Positions 1 to 6,800 of a stretch of DNA of 8,208 nucleotides are shown in pieces. The notes under the pieces were generated by a model. It saw only the letters and a list, made by a program, of their open reading frames with translations, was not told the origin of the DNA and did not search any database. Every line of letters begins with the position of its first letter. Position 1 is the stretch's first letter. The stretch is from an uncultured Clostridia bacterium (GTDB lineage Bacteria > Bacillota > Clostridia > Christensenellales > CAG-917). The translations under genes were made by a program, and so were the position numbers. The stretch covers positions 1 to 8,208 of the forward strand of contig CALGEU010000107.1 in NCBI GenBank assembly GCA_937881285.1, read 5' to 3'.

Positions 1-810
1 TACGACGCAATGACGAAACACGGCACGCAGGAAGAGAGAAAGAATTTGCGAACGCAAGGCGCGGTGAAACAACTGGGCGAAATTCTCAATCTGCACACTT
101 TGCCTAACCGTATGGAATGTTACGACATATCGCACATATCGGGTACGGATAAAGTTGCAAGCATGGTCGTGTTTGTTGGCGGAGAACCGAAAAAATCGCA
201 TTATAGAAAATTCAGGATAAAGACGGTTGCGGGAAACAACGACTTTGCGTGTATGAAAGAAGTGCTGACGCGAAGACTGAACGAAATCGGTGTGAGCGAA
301 GACGAGAGCCTGTCAACCGCGCCCGACCTTCTCGTTATAGACGGCGGCAAAGGGCAACTTGCCTACGCCATGGAAGCGCAAAGAGAAACGGGAAGAGAAG
401 ATATAGAAATTTTGTCTCTTGCAAAGCGTGAAGAAGAAGTGTTTCTCGGCAGTGCGCCGACAACGTCGATTGTCCTTCCGAAAGACAGTGTTGCGTTGCA
501 ACTTTTGCAGAGAATAAGGGACGAAGCACACAGATTTGCAATCACTTTCCACAGAAATCTAAGAAGCAAGCACCTTAGCGAAAGCGCATTGAAAGACATC
601 GACGGCGTTGGCAAAGTGTTGTGCGCAAGACTGATAAAAGAGTTCGGTTCGGTTGAAGAGATAAAACTGAAAACGGCAGACGAAGTTGCAAGCGTGGACG
701 GGGTGTCGCACGCGTTGGCAGAGAGAATTCTGTCTTCACTCAACGCTGCGAAAAAGCAGGGAAACGGCAACGATACAACCAAAGACGAAGCGAAGAACGA
801 AGAAGAATAA
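1..810 (+). CDS. uvrC: UvrABC excinuclease subunit C, C-terminal part (5' end outside window)
   Basis: This is the C-terminal 269 residues of UvrC, about 600 residues when complete; the reading frame is open from base 1. UvrC makes both incisions around a DNA lesion after UvrB loads, in cytoplasmic nucleotide excision repair. Seen here is the RNase H-like nuclease domain that makes the 5' incision: ECYDISHISGT at 121-153, the VIDGGKGQ motif near 334-357, and RDEAHRFAITFHR near 517-555. The Asp, Asp and His of these motifs are the expected catalytic residues. A helix-hairpin-helix pair follows (LKDIDGVGK at about 589-615, and VASVDGVSHALAERI at about 685-729) for DNA binding. The protein ends in a charged, probably disordered Lys/Glu tail. 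The N-terminal GIY-YIG nuclease and the UvrB-binding UVR motif lie outside the window. The stop is TAA at 808-810, followed by an intrinsic terminator. Identification is very secure. Confidence 0.97.
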   Translation, partial: YDAMTKHGTQEERKNLRTQGAVKQLGEILNLHTLPNRMECYDISHISGTDKVASMVVFVGGEPKKSHYRKFRIKTVAGNNDFACMKEVLTRRLNEIGVSEDESLSTAPDLLVIDGGKGQLAYAMEAQRETGREDIEILSLAKREEEVFLGSAPTTSIVLPKDSVALQLLQRIRDEAHRFAITFHRNLRSKHLSESALKDIDGVGKVLCARLIKEFGSVEEIKLKTADEVASVDGVSHALAERILSSLNAAKKQGNGNDTTKDEAKNEEE

Positions 811-833
811 ATGTTAGAAAGACAGTTCGATTT

Positions 834-875
834 ATAAAAGAGCAAGCATTTTTTTGTTTGCTCTTTTATGTTTTT
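834..875 (+). terminator. Intrinsic terminator after uvrC
   Basis: A 14-bp stem pairs 834-847 with 856-869 (ATAAAAGAGCAAGC against GTTTGCTCTTTTAT), with a single G-U wobble at 846/857 and an 8-base T-rich loop at 848-855. It is followed by G and a run of five T (871-875). The stem is A/T-rich at its base but long. It ends the uvrC transcript, so murB needs its own promoter or read-through. Confidence 0.85.
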
Positions 876-902
876 ACACATATTGCCAGTCAAACTCATA
901 TT
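873..902 (+). promoter_or_regulatory. Possible murB promoter (weak)
   Basis: TTTACA at 873-878 resembles a -35 box and CATATT at 897-902 a -10 box, 18 bases apart. An alternative -10, TATTAT at 899-904, has a 20-base spacer. The -35 overlaps the T-run of the preceding terminator. With either -10, transcription would begin close to the ATG at 910. The match is modest; the call rests mainly on the need for a promoter after the uvrC terminator. Confidence 0.35.
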
Positions 903-909
903 ATTTCGT

Positions 910-1893
910 ATGAACGAAAAGATGTTGTTGCTTAAAGAATTGCAAATAGATTTCAACGTGAAAAACGCAAGAGAATTATCGACGTACAAAGGCGGCGGAG
1001 ACGCAATCGTAGTGCGTCCCGAAAGCGTTGAAAAATTGTGCGAAACGGTTGGGGTTTTCAAAAGTGAAAAGATAGAGTTCGCCATGCTTGCAAAAGGCTC
1101 GAATACGCTTATTCCTGACGGTTTTTGCGATACGATTTTTATAGACACGAGAAGTCTTGACAAGGTAGAAATAAAGAAAGACCGCACGTATGCATTGAGC
1201 GGCGCAAGCGTGAGAAAAGTTATGATTGAAGGAAGACGTAAAGGACTTTGCGGACTTGAATTTTTGAGCGGTGCGCCGTGTTCGATAGGCGGTGCGATTA
1301 AGATGAATGCAAGTGCGTTTTTGACACAAACGAAAGATTATATCGACGAAATTTATATATTAAATGCCGATATTGCAAATCTCGGCAAAATCAAAAATGA
1401 AAAGACGATGAGCAAAAGACAAGACTTTATAAGAGAAGCAAAAGACGATTTTTTTGAAGAAACGGGCATAGGATGTCTTGTTCAAAAGGGAGTCGTATGC
1501 GTCAAAAAAAGCGATGAAATCGGTTGGGGATACAGGCGCGGCGCAGACGGAATCATACTCGGCGCAAAGATGAAACTTAAGTGCTGCCAAACAGGTGAAA
1601 GCGAAAGAGCGGCAAAGGAATACCTTGAAAAAAGACGAGCGAAACAACCTGCGTTGCCGTCGCTTGGGAGTACGTTCAAAAACGGGAAAGTACCGAGCGG
1701 AAAACTGATTGAAGATTGTCGCCTTAAAGGCGTGAAAGCGGGCGGAGCTCAGATAAGCGAAATGCACGCGAATTTTATCGTAAACACGGGAAACGGAAGC
1801 GCAAACGATTACCTTAAACTTGCAAACGAGTGTAAAAGGCGGGTGTTCGAGACGTTCGGCATAACACTTGAAGAAGAATTCGTAACGTATTGA
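910..1893 (+). CDS. murB: UDP-N-acetylenolpyruvoylglucosamine reductase MurB (divergent)
   Basis: MurB reduces UDP-GlcNAc-enolpyruvate to UDP-MurNAc with NADPH and FAD, the second committed step of peptidoglycan precursor synthesis, in the cytoplasm. From ATG 910 the protein has 327 residues. The FAD-binding half shows STYKGGGDA (24-32), AKGSNTLIPDGF (61-72) and GLEFLSGAPCSIGGAIKMNA (115-134). The C-terminal substrate domain shows WGYRRG (206-211, the YR motif), LGSTFKNG (252-259, with Ser254 at the proton-donor position), HANFIVN (286-292) and LEEE (320-323, for the catalytic Glu). Motifs are present but drifted: APCSIGG replaces the usual IPGTIGG, the Ser after YR is absent, and FKNG replaces FKNP. 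About 35-40 extra Lys-rich residues precede the YR motif (roughly 152-200). An in-frame ATG at 868 lies inside the terminator stem and is rejected as the start. No Shine-Dalgarno site precedes 910; the in-frame ATG at 922 is the alternative and also lacks one. Confidence 0.9.
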   Translation: MNEKMLLLKELQIDFNVKNARELSTYKGGGDAIVVRPESVEKLCETVGVFKSEKIEFAMLAKGSNTLIPDGFCDTIFIDTRSLDKVEIKKDRTYALSGASVRKVMIEGRRKGLCGLEFLSGAPCSIGGAIKMNASAFLTQTKDYIDEIYILNADIANLGKIKNEKTMSKRQDFIREAKDDFFEETGIGCLVQKGVVCVKKSDEIGWGYRRGADGIILGAKMKLKCCQTGESERAAKEYLEKRRAKQPALPSLGSTFKNGKVPSGKLIEDCRLKGVKAGGAQISEMHANFIVNTGNGSANDYLKLANECKRRVFETFGITLEEEFVTY

Positions 1894-1951
1894 CGGAAAA
1901 CTTACGGTTTGTACGAGATTGAAAAATGCAAAAGAAAGTGTAAAAAAGTTG

Positions 1952-1980
1952 TTGATTAAAACCTATTTTTAATATACAAT
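1952..1980 (+). promoter_or_regulatory. Sigma-70/SigA-type promoter for the PHP-whiA-dnaE operon
   Basis: TTGATT (1952-1957) matches the -35 consensus at 4 of 6 positions and TACAAT (1975-1980) the -10 consensus at 5 of 6, with the ideal 17-base spacer. The surrounding sequence is A/T-rich, with an A-run at 1942-1947 that could act as an UP-like element. The predicted start of transcription is near 1987, leaving a leader of about 79 bases before the PHP gene. This is the best promoter match in the window and the only long gap upstream of PHP-whiA-dnaE-pfkA. Confidence 0.7.
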
Positions 1981-1990
1981 AATTTTGATT

Positions 1991-2054
1991 GCGCATAGGC
2001 GTACGCGCGTATACGCATATATGCGTTTTGAAAGTTTCGAGAGTGCAAAACGCA
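1991..2054 (+). promoter_or_regulatory. Palindrome-rich 5' leader with two mutually exclusive hairpins
   Basis: Seen in the sequence: an outer stem 1992-1997/2020-2025 (CGCATA with TATGCG) encloses an inner stem 1999-2003/2012-2016 (GCGTA with TACGC). A perfect 14-base palindrome, ACGCATATATGCGT, lies at 2013-2026. A separate 9-bp perfect hairpin, TGCGTTTTG (2022-2030) with CAAAACGCA (2046-2054), has a 15-base loop and ends directly beside the AAAGGA ribosome binding site. The bases at 2022-2026 are needed by both the upstream fold and the downstream hairpin, so only one can form. This resembles a translational switch or thermosensor, or the DNA palindromes could be operators; which applies is inference. 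No known riboswitch class is recognised. Confidence 0.45.
1999..2026. other. 28-bp alternating purine-pyrimidine tract (Z-DNA-prone)
   Basis: Every base from G1999 to T2026 alternates purine and pyrimidine without interruption, and the 8 bases 1990-1997 also alternate. The tract contains three self-complementary blocks: GCGTACGC (1999-2006), GCGTATACGC (2007-2016) and ACGCATATATGCGT (2013-2026). Such tracts can adopt Z-DNA or cruciform structure under negative supercoiling. The position, about 12 bases downstream of the predicted transcription start, is seen; any function is inference. Confidence 0.6.
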
Positions 2055-2060
2055 AAAGGA
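2055..2060 (+). promoter_or_regulatory. Shine-Dalgarno site that fixes the PHP gene start
   Basis: AAAGGA lies 5 bases before ATG 2066. It selects that start over an in-frame TTG at 1985, which falls between the promoter and the leader palindromes and has no ribosome binding site. The 3' arm of the 9-bp leader hairpin ends at the base just before it. Confidence 0.8.
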
Positions 2061-2065
2061 CGAAA

Positions 2066-2845
2066 ATGAGAGTAAGCGGCGATTTTCATCTTCATACCAC
2101 GGCGAGCGACGGGCGTTGTTCTATAAAAGCGCACGCAAAAAAGGCGGACGAATCGGGGCTTGAAGAAATCGCTATCACCGACCACGGCTTTGCAAGCACG
2201 ATTTTTCATATGACGGAAAAGAAGTTTGAAAAGCAGGAGAGAGAAATATCCGCACTGAATTGCAAAGTGCGCGTTTTGCACGGTGTGGAAGCGAATCTCG
2301 TCAACCCAAAGGGGGATATAGACGCTCCCGTCGACGTGATAAGACGATGCGACGTTTTGAACGTCGGTTTTCACCGCTATATAGGAACGAAAGGCGAAAA
2401 ACGCGGCGGATACGATAGAAAGTGGCTGTTTGAAAACGGTTTTTGCTCGAAAACGAAGAGAGAAAAGTTGATTGAAGTCAACACGGCGGCGTATATAAAC
2501 GCTCTTGAAAAGTTTCCGATAGATACGCTTGTACATCTCAATCACCGCGCGCTCATCGACGTGAAAAAAGTTGCGATTGCGGCAAAGAATACGGGAACGT
2601 ACGTCGAACTCAACGAAAAACATATAAACGCACTCGAAGATTTTGCGGACGACCTGAATGAAAGCGGGGTGAGTTTTATTGTCGGAACAGACGCTCACGA
2701 CACGAGAAAAACGGGCAAAATCGAAAAGATAAAAGATTTCATTCAAAGACACGGAATAGACGAAAAAAGGGTGTTTGGCATAAACGGGAACGCTCCGAAA
2801 TTCAAGGACAAAAAAGAGTGGTGTGAAAATGGATTTGAAAATTAG
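2066..2845 (+). CDS. PHP-domain metal-dependent hydrolase (YcdX/histidinol-phosphatase-like)
   Basis: This is a single-domain, 259-residue PHP-family protein with no signal peptide, so probably cytoplasmic. The metal-ligand motifs run in order: DFHLHT with His8 and His10, SDG with Asp15, ITDHG with Asp39 and His40, HGVEAN with Glu75, GFH with His103, VHLNH with His158 and His160, ELNE with Glu181, and GTDAH with Asp209 and His211. The full set suggests an active di- or tri-metal phosphoesterase. Family members include histidinol phosphatase, YcdX-type phosphatases and nucleotide or RNA phosphoesterases; the substrate cannot be told from sequence. PHP genes often sit beside murB and whiA in Clostridia. 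It is first in the predicted operon after the promoter at 1952-1980, and its 3' end overlaps whiA by 17 bases, suggesting translational coupling. Identity of the fold is secure; the reaction is not. Confidence 0.88.
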   Translation: MRVSGDFHLHTTASDGRCSIKAHAKKADESGLEEIAITDHGFASTIFHMTEKKFEKQEREISALNCKVRVLHGVEANLVNPKGDIDAPVDVIRRCDVLNVGFHRYIGTKGEKRGGYDRKWLFENGFCSKTKREKLIEVNTAAYINALEKFPIDTLVHLNHRALIDVKKVAIAAKNTGTYVELNEKHINALEDFADDLNESGVSFIVGTDAHDTRKTGKIEKIKDFIQRHGIDEKRVFGINGNAPKFKDKKEWCENGFEN

Positions 2846-3788
2846 TTTCAAAGATATGGCAAGAGCGGAACTTTTGGGAGTTCTGCCGACAAATAAAGAT
2901 GAAATAATCGCGTTTTTGAGCGCACTCTCAAAGACGTGCGGAAGCATAGAGATAGTGAAAAAAAGACTGAATCTGTGCCTTTCGCTCGACACTTATGACG
3001 AAGGCGTGAAAGTGGTGGACTTGTTCAAAGCGGTTTATCCTGCCGAATTTGAATTGTCGCTTGAAAAATCCAAAACGGGTGGAGAAGCGTGCACGCTTCA
3101 AGTGCCGTCGGGCTTTACAAAACAAGCGCTCGTCGATTTCGGTCTTATGAGCGTGAACGCCGACGAGTATCTCGGATTTATCGAAGAACTGCCGCGCGAT
3201 TTGACGAGAAGCGAAAAATGCAAAATCGCATATTTCAAAGGATTGTTTCTCGGAGCGGGAAGCGTATACGTTCCGTCGACTCTCGACCAGAGCGAAAAGC
3301 GCGACGGATACCACTTTGAATTGCAACTCGACGACGACCTTTTTGCGCAGGACGTCATGGAACTTTTGAGCGACCTTCGCATAAACACGCGCATGAGCGA
3401 ACGCGGAGAACATAAACTCGTTTACGTCAAGGACAAGGATGAAATCGTAAAGATACTCGCAACTCTCGACCTTGTGGACTGCACGCTGAAACTGCAATCC
3501 ATAATCGACGAAAGAGAGACGTCAAACAGTCTTAACCGCGTGATAATCTGCGAAACGGCAAATCTCGATAAGACGTTTACGGCGGCAAGCAAACATCTTC
3601 TTGCGATAGGAGAGTTGAAAAACAGAGACGAATTCGATGACCTTGCGCCTGCGCTGAAAGAAACTGCCGACGCAAGAGCGGAACATCCCGAAGCGTCTAT
3701 GAGCGAACTTGCCGAGATACTGGGAGTGAGCAAGAGTTGTCTCAATCATAGACTCAGAAAACTTGTGGAACTCGCAGGTTTGAATTGA
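2829..3788 (+). CDS. whiA: DNA-binding protein WhiA
   Basis: WhiA is a widespread Gram-positive DNA-binding protein. It is a sporulation transcription factor in Streptomyces and affects cell division and chromosome segregation in Bacillus subtilis. From ATG 2829 it has 319 residues, a normal length. The N-terminal part (about 1-220) is the degenerate LAGLIDADG homing-endonuclease-like fold, with KCKIAYFKGLFLGAGSV at 130-146 and GYHFELQLDDD at 160-170. It is followed by the family motif NRVIICETANLDKT (236-249) and a C-terminal helix-turn-helix, MSELAEILGVSKSCLNHRLR (291-310). No endonuclease activity is expected. GTG 2823 is a possible alternative start adding two residues. There is no strong ribosome binding site, only AAAGAG at 2813-2818, and the overlap with the PHP gene suggests coupled translation. 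The usual upstream partners rapZ and yvcK are absent here. Confidence 0.95.
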   Translation: MDLKISFKDMARAELLGVLPTNKDEIIAFLSALSKTCGSIEIVKKRLNLCLSLDTYDEGVKVVDLFKAVYPAEFELSLEKSKTGGEACTLQVPSGFTKQALVDFGLMSVNADEYLGFIEELPRDLTRSEKCKIAYFKGLFLGAGSVYVPSTLDQSEKRDGYHFELQLDDDLFAQDVMELLSDLRINTRMSERGEHKLVYVKDKDEIVKILATLDLVDCTLKLQSIIDERETSNSLNRVIICETANLDKTFTAASKHLLAIGELKNRDEFDDLAPALKETADARAEHPEASMSELAEILGVSKSCLNHRLRKLVELAGLN

Positions 3789-3829
3789 ATCAACAACTAA
3801 TAGCGAACAATCACTCAAATCAATAAACC

Positions 3830-3835
3830 AAGGAA
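3830..3835 (+). promoter_or_regulatory. Shine-Dalgarno site for dnaE
   Basis: AAGGAA ends 3 bases before ATG 3839 and supports that start. The 50-base gap from whiA is A-rich, with no terminator or convincing promoter, so dnaE is probably read from the upstream transcript. Confidence 0.75.
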
Positions 3836-3838
3836 AAT

Positions 3839-6800
3839 ATGACAGATTTCGTACACCTTCATCTTCATACAGAATACAGTCTGCTTGACGGCGCGGTGCG
3901 ACTTTTGCAAGTCGTGCCCGACCCCAACGACCCAAAAAAGACGATAAAGACGCACCCGCTCTGCGACGCTCTGAAAGCGCGCGGAATGAACGCGGTGGCA
4001 ATTACGGACCACGGCAATATGTACGGTGCGCATACGTTCGTTTCGGTGTTGAGAGCGGACGGAATCAAGCCGATTATCGGACAGGAATTCTACGTTGCCG
4101 ACGATATGTATCAGAAGACTGCGGACGTCATGAAAAAGCGTTATCACCTGATTTTGCTTGCCAAAAACATGACGGGATACAAAAATCTGATGAAACTTTC
4201 GTCAATGGCTTTCGTTGACGGTTTTTACGTCAAGCCGCGTATCGACTTCAAGCATATAAAGGAACACAGCGAAGGTTTGATTTGCCTTTCGGCGTGTCTT
4301 GCGGGGCAAATTCCGCGTCTTTTGCTTGAAGGAAAATACGAAGAAGCAAAGGCTCTTGCAATAGAGATGAGAGACACGTTTGCACCCGGAGATTTTTATA
4401 TCGAACTTCAAGACCATCATCTGCCCGAAGACAGAATCGTCATGAATCCGCTCGTGCAAATCGCAAGAGAAATAGGCGTAAAAGTGGTGGCGACAAACGA
4501 CGTTCACTACATCGAAAAGGAAGACGCCGACATTCAGGACACCATGATGTGCATAACGCTCGGTTGCAAGAAGAGCGAAATAAACGGCGCGCGTTTCGAC
4601 ACCGATGAGTTCTATCTCAAATCGGGCGACGAAATGGCGGAACTTTTCAGTTGGTGTCCCGAAGCAATCGCGACAACGCGCGAAATTGCGGACAAAGTCG
4701 ACGGAGATTATTTTGTTACGAAGCACTCGTCAATCATCCCTAAATACACAAACGAAGAGATGGGGGACAGAGACGAAGCACAATATCTTCGCGACCTTGC
4801 CTACGAAGGCGTGAAGAGAAAATACGGATATATCAACGACGAAATTACAAAGCGTCTCGAATACGAACTGGGCGTCATTCACAAGTGCGGTTTTGACGGA
4901 TACTTTCTTATCGTGTGGGACTACGTGCATGCGGCGCAACAAATGGGAATCCCGGTGGGCCCGGGACGCGGAAGCGGCTGCGGCTCTATCGTTGCGTACG
5001 GCATCGGCATCACCGACATCGACCCGCTCAAATACAACTTGCTCTTTGAAAGATTTTTGAGCGAAGAGCGCGTTTCGATGCCGGACTTCGACGTGGACTT
5101 CTGCTTCGTCAGACGACAGGAAATAATAGATTATTGCATCAAAAAGTACGGTAAAGACAACGTTTCGCAAATCATTGCGTATTCCACGATGACGGCAAAG
5201 GCTGTCGTAAAGGACGTTGCGCGTGTGTTTGACGTGCCGTACGGAGAGTCTGCAAACTGGGTGAAAGAAATCCCTGCAATGGGCAAACCGCTTCTTCCGC
5301 AGGTGCTCACCGAAGGCAGCGAATTTTACAGCGAAGACTTCAAAAAGATATACGACAACAACCCGACGGCAAGGTCGGTTATAGACGTTGCAATGAAACT
5401 CGAAGGTATGCCAAGACAGACGTCGATGCACGCCGCAGGCGTCGTTATCTGCGCAGACCCTATCGTCGAGCACTGCGCTTTGTCGAGAAACGGCCCTATC
5501 GTCACGACTCAATTCGACAAAGTCATCGTCGAAGAACTCGGGCTTCTCAAAATGGACTTTTTGGGACTTAAAACGCTCACAGACATCGACGAAGCGTTGA
5601 AACTCATAAAAGCGGACAAGGGCATAGACCTTGATTTCCACAAACTCGGATACGAAGACCACAAAGTGTACGAACTCATCGCTTCGGGAGATTGCGAAGC
5701 GGTGTTCCAACTTGAAAGCGGCGGTATGAAACGCTTTATGGCGCAGTTGCAGCCCGACTGTCTCGAAGACGTCGTCGCAGGCATTTCGATGTACCGTCCC
5801 GGTCCTATGCAGTTTATCGATTTGTTCTTGGAAGGCAAACGTCATCCAGACCAGGTGCAATACGCGCATCCGCTTCTGAAAGACATACTCGAAAACACTT
5901 ACGGCTGTATCGTGTATCAAGAACAGGTCATGCAAATCGCGCAAAAGATTGCGGGATTCAGTTTCGGCGGCGCGGACATCATGAGACGTGCAATCGCAAA
6001 GAAGAAACTTTCCGTTCTCGAACAGCAACGCGATATCTTCCTGCACGGCGGTAAACTTGACGGCGACAAGACGGGCAAATACGTCCCCGGCGCAGTGGCT
6101 AACGGCGTCAGCGAAGAGATTGCAAACCACTTGTTCGACCAGATATTGAAATTTGCAAGTTACGCGTTCAACAAGTCGCACGCGGCGGCTTATACGTTCC
6201 TGACCTATCAGACGGCGTATCTCAAATGCTATTATCCCACTCACTTCATCGTGGCTGTCGTCAACAACCGTATCACCAACGCCGACGAAGTGAAGCACTA
6301 TATGAACTATCTCAAGCGCACGGGAGTGAAGACTCTTTCGCCCGATATAAACCGCTCGCAAAAGAACTTCTCTATTGAAGACGACAACGTGCGTTACGGG
6401 CTTATGGGTATAAAGAACGTGGGCGAGCAGGCTATGGAATTCGTGCTTAAAGAAAGGGCGGACAACGGTCCGTTCAAAGATATACGCGACTTCCTTGACA
6501 GATGTGCGGGACAGGTGAACAAGCGTATGGTGGAAAGCCTGATAAAGGGCGGTGCGCTCGATTGCTTCGGCAAGACGAGAGCAACGCTTATGGCGTCTTA
6601 CGAGCGCATTCTCGACACCGTGCTTTCGGATAAAAAGAGCAAGATTTCGGGGCAACTTTCACTCTTTGACGAACTCATCGAAGACGAAGAGATAAAATAC
6701 ACCGAAACGCCCGAATATTCAAAAGCGGACATTCTCAAATACGAAAAAGAAGTGTTGGGTATGTATCTTTCGGGACATCCGCTCGACGATTACAGCGACA

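Noticed and set aside
811..837. Eight-codon frame (MLERQFDL) right after uvrC, before the terminator
   Set aside because: It has no regulatory codon run, no competing hairpin and no downstream gene it could attenuate; it is probably chance.
868..909. N-terminal extension of MurB from ATG 868
   Set aside because: The ATG is inside the 3' arm of the uvrC terminator, and the 14 added residues do not resemble a MurB start.
1985..2065. N-terminal extension of the PHP protein from TTG 1985
   Set aside because: The predicted transcript starts at about 1987, there is no ribosome binding site for it, the 27 extra residues are Arg-rich and unlike PHP proteins, and AAAGGA marks ATG 2066.
1814..2992. 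Open frame of 392 codons on the - strand across the murB-PHP gap
   Set aside because: It runs antisense through three well-supported genes and the promoter region, and its composition is typical of a shadow frame.
2829..3788. LAGLIDADG-like fold as a homing endonuclease or mobile element
   Set aside because: The degenerate LAGLIDADG fold plus the C-terminal helix-turn-helix is the normal architecture of WhiA, a resident regulator.
4730..6655. Long open frame (641 codons) on the - strand
   Set aside because: It lies entirely within dnaE, its translation is Phe/Val/His/Arg-rich with no recognisable domain, and it is the antisense shadow expected from GAC/GAA-rich coding sequence.
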